A program made the translations under genes and the position numbers. From Verrucomicrobiaceae bacterium (lineage in GTDB: Bacteria; Verrucomicrobiota; Verrucomicrobiia; Verrucomicrobiales; Verrucomicrobiaceae), in contig JAJTDU010000003.1 of the NCBI GenBank assembly GCA_021298725.1, positions 1-55,662 of the forward strand: a stretch of DNA of 55,662 nt, in the 5' to 3' direction. The notes under the pieces were generated by a model. The model saw nothing but the letters and a program-made list of their open reading frames with translations. It made no database searches and was not told the DNA's origin. The stretch's first letter is position 1. Every line of letters starts with the position of its first letter. This document shows, in pieces, positions 19,383 to 28,638 of this stretch.

Positions 19383-20744
19383 TTATCCAATCTGCGCAAG
19401 GATGGCGGAAGCGATTTTGTCGGCCTGGGCTTCGAGGTATTCGACGTCACGGCCTTCCACGAGCAGGCGGATGAGTGATTCGGTGCCGGAGTAGCGCAGA
19501 AGCACGCGACCGTAGTCGCCGAGCTTCTTTTCGGTCTCCTTCATGATTTTTTGCGCCTCGACGAGTTCTTCAATGGGCGGCTTGGTGCGCACGCGGAGGT
19601 TGCGGGAACTCTGCGGGAATTTTTTCAGGCACTTGCGGAGCTGGCTGAGTGGCTCGCCGGTTTCCTTCATGATGCGCAGCACTTGCAGGCCAGCAATGAG
19701 GCCATCGCCAGTGGTAGCCCAGTCACCAAAGATGATGTGGCCGCTTTGTTCGCCGCCGAGGTTCAGGCCGCGTGAGCGCATTTCTTCAAGCACATAGCGA
19801 TCACCGACACCGGTGCGGATGACGCGACCACCGAGGCGGGAGACGAGATCGTCGAGGCCGTAGTTGCTCATCACAGTGACGGCGAGGGTATTCTGCTTGA
19901 GCGTGCCTTTGCGCAGCATGGCTTCGGCGGCGATGGCCATGAGCTCGTCACCGTCGAGGGCGATGGCTTCCTCATCGCAGAGCGCGATGCGGTCCGCGTC
20001 GCCATCATGGGCGATGCCAGCCTGCGCCTGAGATTGACGCACGATGCGCTCGATCTCCTCGGCATGCGTGCAGCCGCACTCCTCGTTGATGTTGAAGCCG
20101 TCCGGCTCGGAATGAAACACCTGCACATCAGCTCCGAGCTGCTCCAAGGCGAGGGCGCTGGTGTAAGAGGAGGCACCATGGGCGTTATCGAGCGCGACGC
20201 GCATGCCGTCGAGACGCACGCCTTCCATGGAGGCGATGGCGTGCGCGACGTAGCGATCCACGCCATCGGCACGTTTGGTGATGCGGCCAATGCCACGGCC
20301 TTCGGGGCGTGGTGTGTCTTCATTGCCGAGGACGAGGCGCTCGATGGCGATCTCGGTCTTGTCATTGAGCTTGTGACCGTCGCCGTGGACGAATTTGACG
20401 CCGTTGTCTTTAAACGGGTTGTGGGAAGCGGAAATGATGACGCCAAAGCTCGCACGAAGCTGCGCACTGAGCATGGCCACGGCCGGGGTGGGAAGCTGGC
20501 CGACGAGAATGACATCGACTCCGGCGGAATTCAGGCCTGCGGCGAGCGCGGATTCCAGCATTTCTCCGGAAGCGCGGGTGTCGCGGCCCAGGACGACCTT
20601 TGGACGCTCCCCGCCCTCCGGTTTGCCGCCGAGTACGACGGCGGCGGCCTGCGCGAGGCGCATGACGAACTCAGGGGTCATGGGATGACGATTGGCCACG
20701 GCACGAACGCCGTCGGTGCCGAAGAATTGGCGCTTTTCAGACAT
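19383..20744 (-). CDS. glmM: phosphoglucosamine mutase
   Basis: FGTDGVRAVANRHPMTPEF; GVIISASHNPFKDNGVKF; LRYSGTESLIRLLVEGRD. Confidence 0.95.
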   Translation of the reverse strand: MSEKRQFFGTDGVRAVANRHPMTPEFVMRLAQAAAVVLGGKPEGGERPKVVLGRDTRASGEMLESALAAGLNSAGVDVILVGQLPTPAVAMLSAQLRASFGVIISASHNPFKDNGVKFVHGDGHKLNDKTEIAIERLVLGNEDTPRPEGRGIGRITKRADGVDRYVAHAIASMEGVRLDGMRVALDNAHGASSYTSALALEQLGADVQVFHSEPDGFNINEECGCTHAEEIERIVRQSQAQAGIAHDGDADRIALCDEEAIALDGDELMAIAAEAMLRKGTLKQNTLAVTVMSNYGLDDLVSRLGGRVIRTGVGDRYVLEEMRSRGLNLGGEQSGHIIFGDWATTGDGLIAGLQVLRIMKETGEPLSQLRKCLKKFPQSSRNLRVRTKPPIEELVEAQKIMKETEKKLGDYGRVLLRYSGTESLIRLLVEGRDVEYLEAQADKIASAILAQIG

Positions 20745-20778
20745 AGGACGCGCGTTCTAGCGCAGGACATCCGAGGTG

Positions 20779-21069
20779 TCAAAGCCCGGCGGCACGGCTG
20801 AGTCCCGGGGCAGCCGGTGGCGGCGTCACCACCGGTTCGAGTTGTGAAGGAGCTTCAGCAGGAGGTGGGAGCACAGGCGCGAGCTGTGATGGCGCTGGAG
20901 AACTGGCGGGCGGCGTGATCCTCACAGGCGCCGGTGCCATGTAAGGCTGCGTGTAGCGCACATCCTGCGCCTTGATCATGAACCAGAACAAAAAGGCCAG
21001 CAGCAGAGAGATGATCTTTTCACGCCAGTTGCGGGTGATGAGTTGTTTAAGCTGATGTCCCCAATTCAT
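20779..21069 (-). CDS. small membrane-anchored Pro-rich protein, CdaR/YbbR-like N-terminal TM stub
   Basis: ITRNWREKIISLLLAFLFWFMIKAQ resembles the YbbR/CdaR N-terminal TM; located between cdaA and glmM; remainder is PPxxP-rich. Confidence 0.6.
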   Translation of the reverse strand: MNWGHQLKQLITRNWREKIISLLLAFLFWFMIKAQDVRYTQPYMAPAPVRITPPASSPAPSQLAPVLPPPAEAPSQLEPVVTPPPAAPGLSRAAGL

Positions 21070-21859
21070 GAGCGCCCTCCTTTTCGTGTTCCGCCGCCGC
21101 TTTCAATGCGGAGCCTTCGTTCAGGATCTCATTGATGCGCTGCCGAAGCTCCGCCGGTTCTAGGTCGTGCTCCAGTTTGCCCTGGTAGCAGATGGAAAGC
21201 GCACCGGTTTCTTCGGAAACCACGAGCGCAATGGCGTCTGTCTCCTCCGAAATGCCCATGCCTGCGCGATGGCGCAGGCCGATGGCGCGGTCCTGGATCT
21301 CACGCTGGCTCACGGGAAAGACGCAGCCTGCTGCGGAGATGCGGCCCTGGTCAATGATCGCTCCGCCGTCGTGCAGGGAGGTCTTGGGATGGAAAATCGT
21401 AGTGATCAGTTCCGGCGTGATGACGGCGTCGAGCTCCACGCCGGACTCGGAGTAGGGTTTCAGGTCGATGCCACGCTTCAGGGCAAACAACGCGCCGCAG
21501 CGGTGGGAGGAGAGCCGCTGCATGGCCTCCATCAGCACATCCAGCGCCTCAGGGTCGGGCCGGTTGAAGGAAAAAATGCGGCTGCTGCCCAGTTCGGCCA
21601 GCACGCGCCGCAATTCCGGCTGGAAGATGATGACGAGCGCGATGGCGAGGAAGACCGAAAAGCGCTGCAGTAGGCTGCTGATGACCGAAAGCTCCAGCAG
21701 CAAAGAGATGAGCGCTAGGCTCAGCAGCAGGACCATCAAGCCGGTCAAAATGCGCGCTCCACGTGTGGCACGGAAGAACAAATAACCATGATACGCCAGC
21801 GCGGCGAGGATGATGATCTCCACGCCGTCGCGCCAGTGCTCTGTCAAAAAGTCCCACAT
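21047..21859 (-). CDS. cdaA: diadenylate cyclase CdaA (c-di-AMP synthase)
   Basis: LHDGGAIIDQGRISAAGCVFPVS and GLRHRAGMGISEETDAIALVVSEETG DAC-domain motifs; N-terminal TM helices. Confidence 0.93.
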   Translation of the reverse strand: MWDFLTEHWRDGVEIIILAALAYHGYLFFRATRGARILTGLMVLLLSLALISLLLELSVISSLLQRFSVFLAIALVIIFQPELRRVLAELGSSRIFSFNRPDPEALDVLMEAMQRLSSHRCGALFALKRGIDLKPYSESGVELDAVITPELITTIFHPKTSLHDGGAIIDQGRISAAGCVFPVSQREIQDRAIGLRHRAGMGISEETDAIALVVSEETGALSICYQGKLEHDLEPAELRQRINEILNEGSALKAAAEHEKEGAHELGTSA

Positions 21860-21964
21860 GCCTACGCTTCGTGCTGCTGAGCATGAACCATGGCACGGGC
21901 AGATTCGTTTCTCAAAAGAAGAATCGTTTGGGCGGAGGATTCACGCCGGTTAGGATAGAAATGC

Positions 21965-24295
21965 ATGCCGCCACCCACCCAGCCAGCGCGTCCGACCCCG
22001 AAGCAGAGCGATCTGTTCGGTGTGGTGGAGCTTGCGGTGCCGTCTCAGGCTGGGACGCGCGTCGCACGGGTCCAGCTCGAAGGCGCCGCGGCGATGGAGC
22101 TGGATTACGCCATTCCAGATGAAATGGCGGCGAAAGTGGTCGTGGGATCACGCCTGATGGTGCCGCTGCAAAACCGCCGCATGAACGCGGTGGTGCTGGA
22201 ACTGCTCGATGAGTCGCCACATCGCGGCAAGCTGAAGGAAATCGCGTCGATCATCGGCCAACGACCGATGTTCACTTCGGGACTGGTCAAACTGGCGCGG
22301 TGGATCGCCGAGTACTACGTCGTCTCGCGGCATCAGGTGCTGCGCACGATGCTGCCACAGGCGGTGCGGGACAAACCGGGCAGCTTCGTGATGGACAGCC
22401 ATCTCAAACTCGTGAAAGAGCCTGCGCCCGCCGAGTTTGAGAAGCTCCGCAGCAAAGCGCCGATGCAGGCGCGTGTGTTGGACATCCTAAGCAGTTACAA
22501 AGGCGAGGCGACGCTGAGCCAGATCCGCCAGGACGTGCCGCGAGTGGCCACCATTCTCAAACCGTTGCTCAAAGCAGGCTGGATCACCCGCAGTGAGGTA
22601 CGCGTGGAACGCGATCCGTTTCATGACGAGCAGTTCCTGCCCAGCCAGCCGCTGACGCTGACGGAGGAGCAGCAGGCAGCGTATGATCGCATTTTGAAGG
22701 TGATTGAATCACCCGAGAAGTCGAAGCCGATCCTGCTGCATGGCATCACCGGCAGTGGCAAGACGGAGGTATATTTGCAGGCGATTGCGCGTGTGATCGA
22801 GCGTGGCGGCACCGCTCTGGTGCTGGTGCCTGAAATTGCGCTGACGCCGCAGACGATTGAGCGCTTCAAGGCGCGTTTTTCTACGATCAAGGACCGCATC
22901 GCCGTGCTACACAGCAATTTAAGCGAAGGAGAACGCCACGACGAGTGGTTCAAGATTCACGAGGATCGCGCGGACATCGTGATCGGTGCACGCAGCGCCA
23001 TTTTCGCACCGCTGGAGCGGCTGGGCATCATCATCGTCGATGAGGAGCATGAGCCTTCGTTCAAGCAGGACGAAACGCCGCGCTATCATGCACGGGATGT
23101 GGCCGTGGTGCGTGGCAGCCTGGAAAAATGCGTCGTTCTGCTCGGCAGCGCCACCCCGAGCCTGGAATCCTTCGAAAACGCCGCCAGCGGCAAGTACGAG
23201 CTGCTGCACCTGACGCAACGCACGGACGGGCGCACGCTGCCGCTGATCCGCATCGTCGATATGCGCATGGAGCGGCGCAAAGGCACGGGAACGAGCGTGG
23301 CGAACGCAGGAATCCTCTCCGAGAAGCTGCGGGCGGCGATCACGGCGCGCTTGGAGAAAAAAGAGCAGACGATCCTGTTTTTGAATCGTCGTGGCTTCAA
23401 CACCTCGCTGACCTGCCTCGGCTGCGGCGAGACGGTGCAGTGCCAGGATTGCAGCATCCCGATGACGCTGCACAAGCACGAGAACCGACTCGTCTGCCAC
23501 GTTTGCGGCTCCCGGCGGCTGCCGCCGTCGAAATGCCCTTCGTGCCATGAACCGGGTCTCAAATTCACCGGATTCGGCACCGAACGCGTCGAGGCAGTGG
23601 TGCGCGAGGTGTTTCCGCAAGCCCGAGTCGCCCGCGTGGACACGGACACCATCCAGCGCAAAAACCAGCTCCGCGACCTCCTGCGGGAGTTCCGGGCGCA
23701 GAAGATCGACCTCATGATCGGCACTCAGATGATCGCGAAAGGCCTCGATTTCCCAAATGTGACGCTGGTGGGTGTGCTGAATGCGGATCTGGCGCTGAAT
23801 CTGCCAGATTTCCGAGCAGCAGAGCGCACGCTGCAACTTTTGGTGCAGGTGGCAGGCCGCGCTGGGCGTGGCGAGGTCAAAGGCGAGGTCGTGGTGCAAA
23901 CCTATGCGCCGCACAGCCCGGCGGTGCAGTTTTCCCGCCACAACGATTTCGAAGGCTTCGCGCAGCAGGAGCTGGAGCAGCGCCGGGCCTTTCATTACCC
24001 GCCGTACACGCACGTCGTGCTGCTCGCCAGCCGGGGAAAACACGATGCGATGGCCGAATTTGCCCTGCAAACGCTGCATCGGAGACTGTTGGAGGGTTTG
24101 CCAGAGGGCGTGATCATGGGTGAACCCGCCCCCTGCGCGATGGCGAAGGCTCACGGGCAGTTCCGCTTCCAGCTTTTGCTGCGCGCTCCGAAGATCCGCC
24201 CGTTGTGCCGCCATATCCAGCAGGTGATCGCAGCCACGAAGCTGCCGGAAGACGTGATTGTGACCTGGGATGTCGATCCGGTCTCACTTTTGTGA
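21965..24295 (+). CDS. priA: primosomal protein N' (PriA helicase)
   Basis: LLHGITGSGKTEVYLQAI; DEEHEPSFKQDETPRYHARDVAV; LGCGETVQCQDCSIPMTLHKHENRLVCHVCG zinc motifs. Confidence 0.95.
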   Translation: MPPPTQPARPTPKQSDLFGVVELAVPSQAGTRVARVQLEGAAAMELDYAIPDEMAAKVVVGSRLMVPLQNRRMNAVVLELLDESPHRGKLKEIASIIGQRPMFTSGLVKLARWIAEYYVVSRHQVLRTMLPQAVRDKPGSFVMDSHLKLVKEPAPAEFEKLRSKAPMQARVLDILSSYKGEATLSQIRQDVPRVATILKPLLKAGWITRSEVRVERDPFHDEQFLPSQPLTLTEEQQAAYDRILKVIESPEKSKPILLHGITGSGKTEVYLQAIARVIERGGTALVLVPEIALTPQTIERFKARFSTIKDRIAVLHSNLSEGERHDEWFKIHEDRADIVIGARSAIFAPLERLGIIIVDEEHEPSFKQDETPRYHARDVAVVRGSLEKCVVLLGSATPSLESFENAASGKYELLHLTQRTDGRTLPLIRIVDMRMERRKGTGTSVANAGILSEKLRAAITARLEKKEQTILFLNRRGFNTSLTCLGCGETVQCQDCSIPMTLHKHENRLVCHVCGSRRLPPSKCPSCHEPGLKFTGFGTERVEAVVREVFPQARVARVDTDTIQRKNQLRDLLREFRAQKIDLMIGTQMIAKGLDFPNVTLVGVLNADLALNLPDFRAAERTLQLLVQVAGRAGRGEVKGEVVVQTYAPHSPAVQFSRHNDFEGFAQQELEQRRAFHYPPYTHVVLLASRGKHDAMAEFALQTLHRRLLEGLPEGVIMGEPAPCAMAKAHGQFRFQLLLRAPKIRPLCRHIQQVIAATKLPEDVIVTWDVDPVSLL

Positions 24296-24366
24296 ATTGG
24301 GGAGAGTTGATGAAGAATCGAAGGGGACGTTGACATCATGCTTCCTGATTCAATATTCAGCTCTTC

Positions 24367-24864
24367 ATGACGACTGCGCCGCGCACCTCCCGTTTTTGCC
24401 TTGGATGCCTAGCCATCCTGGCCTTTGCCCTCTCTGCGTGCTCAAGCGCAGTCAATGGGCCGGGAGGACGCATCAGCAAGGTGAAGTACATTCACGTGAT
24501 GCCTGGCTACTCGCCTGAGACGATCGCACCCGACGTCCTGTTTGAGTACCAACGCCTCCTACGCGGCGCGGTGACTGCGGCAGATTACAGAGAAAGATAT
24601 GGCCACTATTACACCGTGTTGTGGAAGGCGGCTGATCGTGATGCCGGGCCAGTGACCGTGCGCTTTGAATGTTTGCAGGCGCTCTCCGGCCTCCAAAAGC
24701 GTGTGCAGGAGCAGGTTGTCGATAACATCCGACGTGATAATGTTTCCAAGTTTCAGGTCACCGGCGAAGAATATTTAAAAAGCGGCCGTGTGACGGCGTG
24801 GCGCGTGAGCGTGCTGCGTGGCAACGAAGAGCTGGTCAGCCAGCAATCGGCGCTCTGGAACTAA
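24367..24864 (+). CDS. putative lipoprotein of unknown function
   Basis: FCLGCLAILAFALSACSS lipobox. Confidence 0.6.
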   Translation: MTTAPRTSRFCLGCLAILAFALSACSSAVNGPGGRISKVKYIHVMPGYSPETIAPDVLFEYQRLLRGAVTAADYRERYGHYYTVLWKAADRDAGPVTVRFECLQALSGLQKRVQEQVVDNIRRDNVSKFQVTGEEYLKSGRVTAWRVSVLRGNEELVSQQSALWN

Positions 24865-24876
24865 CTCTCGCAACGC

Positions 24877-25407
24877 ATGACGCCCCCCACTCACATACTT
24901 GTCGGCACCATAGGACGCGTTTTTTGGATGAGGGTGGACGGACGAGGCACTTTCCAAAACAGCCTGCAGGCCAAGAAGGCGCTCCAGCGCGTGATGGGCC
25001 AGGGAGTGAAGGATTTCGTCGTCGATTTGGAGCGCTGCCCCATGATGGACTCGACTTTCCTGGGCATGCTGACCGGTGCGGCGCTCAACCTCCGCGAAGC
25101 AGGCGGTGGCACTCTCAGTGTGCTGAATGCGAACCAGCGCAACCTGCAACTGCTCACGAGCCTAGGACTGGATCACATCCTGGATCTGGACCAAGACGGA
25201 CATCTTTGGACGGAGGAGCGCAGACAGGCCTGCGAGGCGCTTCAGCACTGCGGAGAGACCAATGAATGCAAAGAGGCGCAGACCGAGCATGTCCTCGCCG
25301 CGCATCTGGCCCTGGCAGGCGTCAGTGCCGCGAATGAGTGCCGCTTTCATGATGTGATCGAGTTTCTGGAAAAAGAGCTGGAGGAGCATGTCGTCGTCCA
25401 AGCCTGA
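24877..25407 (+). CDS. STAS-domain anti-anti-sigma-like protein
   Basis: VKDFVVDLERCPMMDSTFLGMLTGAALNLREAGGGTLSVLNANQRNLQLLTSLGLD, with the serine of the DST motif. Confidence 0.8.
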   Translation: MTPPTHILVGTIGRVFWMRVDGRGTFQNSLQAKKALQRVMGQGVKDFVVDLERCPMMDSTFLGMLTGAALNLREAGGGTLSVLNANQRNLQLLTSLGLDHILDLDQDGHLWTEERRQACEALQHCGETNECKEAQTEHVLAAHLALAGVSAANECRFHDVIEFLEKELEEHVVVQA

Positions 25408-25445
25408 AACGCCGCCGGAATGAGCCGGGAGCGTTGTTTGACACC

Positions 25446-26894
25446 ATGACCACTTTCCTCCTTGTCCTGTGCGTGCTGTTGCTGACGGCAGGACTGATCT
25501 TGCTGGCCAAGGTCGCGCGCCAGCAGAAGGCGGCCCTGGCCGCTCTTCGCGCCGAGGAGGAAGCCATCGTGGCCGAGGAGCGGCGCATGTTCCATTACCT
25601 GCATGACTTGGGCGAGGCGACTTGGCGTGACGATCAGCAGGCATCCATGTACCGGCTCATCGTCGAGGGCGCGGTCCGTGTCACCCAGAGCACGGGTGGG
25701 GCGCTTTATTTGCTCGATGAGGCCACGCAGCGGCTGGTCCCGCGGCATTACTCGGATTTTTGTGCGCCCCTCATCTCTGTGCCCGAGCGTGTGCGGCAGC
25801 AGATGAATGAAAATCCCGCCGCGCTTTTGAGTACTCTGCGCATGCATGCCGTGGCGGCGGACGAGGGGCTGCTCGGCGATATTTACGACAGGCAAAAGAC
25901 CGAACTGCTGCCAGACCTCGGCCTCGATGCGCGACTGGGCCCCAAACTGGTCACTTCGCAGCAAGGCGTCATCGCCATGATCGGCCCGCTGAGCTTTGGC
26001 ACGCGCCGACTAGGCGTATTGGCTGTCACCGCACCCAAGGAGGGCCGCAACTACAACGCCAATGACTTCGAGGTCTTCAACTCGCTCATCGAGCAGTCTG
26101 CCTTCGCCTTGGCCAATGCGGCCGCGCACAAAGATGCCGCGAAAAACCGCATGGATCAGCAGGAACTGCTCAACGCCAGCCAGATTCAACAAGTGCTGCT
26201 GCCAGATCGCGATCCCGAGGTGCCAGGTTTCGTCATCGCGGGAAAAAACATCCCCGCGCGCACTCTCAGCGGGGATTATTTCGATTATTTGAAGCTGCCG
26301 AACGGTAAATTCGGCCTCGTGATCGCCGACGTTTCCGGCAAGGGTATCGGTGCCGCGATGATCACCGTCATGTGCCGCACGCTCATGCGCGCCAAGGCCC
26401 CAAACGCCGCCACCCCCAGCGCCGCGCTGGCCGCGGTGAACCGCCAGATCGCTCCAGACATCCGGGAGGACATGTTCATCACCATGTCTTACATTGTGGC
26501 GGAAAAAGACGGCTCGAAGCTCACTTTTGCTCGTGCTGGGCACAATGCCGCCCTCGTCTGGCGCAAGGCAGACGGACGGGTCGAATCGCTCCACCCACCC
26601 GGTCTCGGCGTCGGCATCGACAAAGGCGATGTCTTTGAGCGTGTGACCAAGGATCTCGAGTTTTCGATGCAGCCCGGTGACTGCCTGCTGCTCTACACCG
26701 ACGGCGTGAACGAGGCGATGGACCCGAAGGGCATCGAATTCGGCGAGGAGCGCGTGCAGGACCGGCTGGCCAAATACGCCCCGCTGGGCCCCCGGGCGGT
26801 CATCGGCGGCATCATCTCCGACCTGGAGCTCTTTCTCAAAGGCCGACGCTCGCACGATGACATCACCTTGATTGCCATGCAGAAGACGGCATAG
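25446..26894 (+). CDS. membrane-anchored GAF + PP2C/SpoIIE (RsbU-like) serine phosphatase
   Basis: N-terminal TM; GAF-like region; IPARTLSGDYFDYLKLPNGKFGLVIADVSGKGIGAAMITVMCRTLMR; LLLYTDGVNEAMDPKG; RSHDDITLIAMQ. Confidence 0.9.
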   Translation: MTTFLLVLCVLLLTAGLILLAKVARQQKAALAALRAEEEAIVAEERRMFHYLHDLGEATWRDDQQASMYRLIVEGAVRVTQSTGGALYLLDEATQRLVPRHYSDFCAPLISVPERVRQQMNENPAALLSTLRMHAVAADEGLLGDIYDRQKTELLPDLGLDARLGPKLVTSQQGVIAMIGPLSFGTRRLGVLAVTAPKEGRNYNANDFEVFNSLIEQSAFALANAAAHKDAAKNRMDQQELLNASQIQQVLLPDRDPEVPGFVIAGKNIPARTLSGDYFDYLKLPNGKFGLVIADVSGKGIGAAMITVMCRTLMRAKAPNAATPSAALAAVNRQIAPDIREDMFITMSYIVAEKDGSKLTFARAGHNAALVWRKADGRVESLHPPGLGVGIDKGDVFERVTKDLEFSMQPGDCLLLYTDGVNEAMDPKGIEFGEERVQDRLAKYAPLGPRAVIGGIISDLELFLKGRRSHDDITLIAMQKTA

Positions 26895-26926
26895 TCGCGC
26901 CCCTCCAAACCCCCGCGAATCATCCT

Positions 26927-27454
26927 ATGACCGAGCCGAGTCCCGAAACGACCCAGCAAGCAAAGCCCGAAGACGTTGCCAATCCAGAAGCCGCCGCTCC
27001 TGTTGAGGAAACCGCGCCGCTTAACCCCATCACCGCGCTGACGCAGGAGGTAGACCGCTGGAAAGACCTCTCCTACCGCAGCCAGGCGGAGTTAGACAAC
27101 TTCAGCAAACGTGCCGACCTCCTCCGCGCCCTCTTCCCCATCCTCGACAATTTCGACATGGGACTCGAAGCCGCCCGCGCCGAGTCAGAGAAATCCATGA
27201 TTTTCATGGGCATGAGCATGGTCGGCCGCCAGCTCCACGATTTCCTGCGTGAAAGTGGCGTGCAGGAGATTGAGGCGCTGGGCAAGACTTTTGACCCCAA
27301 CCTCCACGAAGCCGTCTCGCAGGAAACCAGCGCTGACATCGCCGAAGGCACCATCCTTCGAGTCACACGCCGTGGTTACAAGCTCAAGGACCGCATGCTC
27401 CGAGCCGCGAGTGTCATCGTTTCCAGCGGTCCAGCACCCACCCCTGAGGCGTAA
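26927..27454 (+). CDS. grpE: nucleotide exchange factor GrpE (shortened coiled coil)
   Basis: [64 protein letters not shown]. Confidence 0.88.
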   Translation: MTEPSPETTQQAKPEDVANPEAAAPVEETAPLNPITALTQEVDRWKDLSYRSQAELDNFSKRADLLRALFPILDNFDMGLEAARAESEKSMIFMGMSMVGRQLHDFLRESGVQEIEALGKTFDPNLHEAVSQETSADIAEGTILRVTRRGYKLKDRMLRAASVIVSSGPAPTPEA

Positions 27455-27471
27455 CCCTCTTTCATACCCTC

Positions 27472-28632
27472 ATGGCAGACAAACGCGACTATTACGAAGT
27501 GCTCGGCGTCCCACGTGACGTCGCAGCCGAGGACTTGAAAAAAGCCTACCGCAAGCTCGCGGTGAAATTCCACCCGGACAAAAACCCGGATGACAAGAGC
27601 GCCGAAGGCAAGTTCAAGGAGGTCGGTGAAGCCTACGACGTGCTCAGCGACGAGCAAAAACGCGCCGCTTATGACCGCTACGGGCATGCCGCCTTCGCTG
27701 GTGGCATGGGCGGTCCCTCCGCCGGTGGCGGTGGCTTCCACGACCCCTTCGATGTGTTCCGCGACGTCTTCGGTGGCGGTGGTGGTGGTGGCATCTTCGA
27801 GCAGTTTTTCGGCGGCAGCGGAGGTGGCGGCGGAGGCCGTCGCCGCGACGGCCCACAGCGTGGCAATGATCTGCGCTACGGCATGGAGATTTCCCTCGAA
27901 GACGCCGCGCATGGCGTGGAGCGTGAGATCGAGTACGAGCGCAGCGCCTCCTGCAAGCCCTGCTCCGGTTCCGGTTCCGCCAGTGGCGGTGGTGGCAAAA
28001 AAGGCTGCCGCACCTGCGGTGGTGTTGGCCAAGTCATCAGCTCACGCGGCTTTTTCCAGATCCAGCAGACCTGCCCGGACTGCAACGGCAGCGGCGAGAT
28101 GATCAGCGATCCCTGCCGCGTTTGCAGCGGCACTGGGCGCTCCAAAGAACGCACCAAGGTGCGCGTCAAGGTGCCTGCGGGCATTGAGGACGGCTCCCGC
28201 TTGCGCTCCACCGGAAATGGCGACCTCGGCGTCAAAAACGGCCCGCCAGGAGACCTTTACATCGTCATCCAGGTCAAGGCCCACGAGATCTTCGAGCGCG
28301 AGGGAGACGACCTGCACTGTGACCTGCCGCTCTCCTTTGCCATCGCTGCGCTCGGCGGTGAGATCACCGTGCCCACGATGGAGGCTAAGGCCGCCGTTAA
28401 AATCCCCGCCGGCACGCAAAACGGCACCACCTTCCGTCTGCGCGGCAAAGGCATGAAAGTTCTTGGCGAAGACCGCCATGGTGACCTCTACGTCCATGTC
28501 CAGATCGCCGTGCCGACGAAGCTCAACGGCGAGCAGCGCGAGAAACTCGACGTTTTCGCTCAGTCCCTCGGCGAGCAGTCCTCGCCGATGGAAGAAAGCT
28601 TCTTCGAGAAGGCGAAGAAATTCTTCCGCTGA
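27472..28632 (+). CDS. dnaJ: chaperone DnaJ
   Basis: [35 protein letters not shown] domain; four CxxCxGxG-type zinc motifs. Confidence 0.97.
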   Translation: MADKRDYYEVLGVPRDVAAEDLKKAYRKLAVKFHPDKNPDDKSAEGKFKEVGEAYDVLSDEQKRAAYDRYGHAAFAGGMGGPSAGGGGFHDPFDVFRDVFGGGGGGGIFEQFFGGSGGGGGGRRRDGPQRGNDLRYGMEISLEDAAHGVEREIEYERSASCKPCSGSGSASGGGGKKGCRTCGGVGQVISSRGFFQIQQTCPDCNGSGEMISDPCRVCSGTGRSKERTKVRVKVPAGIEDGSRLRSTGNGDLGVKNGPPGDLYIVIQVKAHEIFEREGDDLHCDLPLSFAIAALGGEITVPTMEAKAAVKIPAGTQNGTTFRLRGKGMKVLGEDRHGDLYVHVQIAVPTKLNGEQREKLDVFAQSLGEQSSPMEESFFEKAKKFFR

Positions 28633-28638
28633 TCCAGC

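Noticed and set aside
27700-27850. GGT/GGC-rich repetitive stretch in dnaJ
   Set aside because: Encodes the normal Gly/Phe-rich linker of DnaJ; not an independent repeat element.
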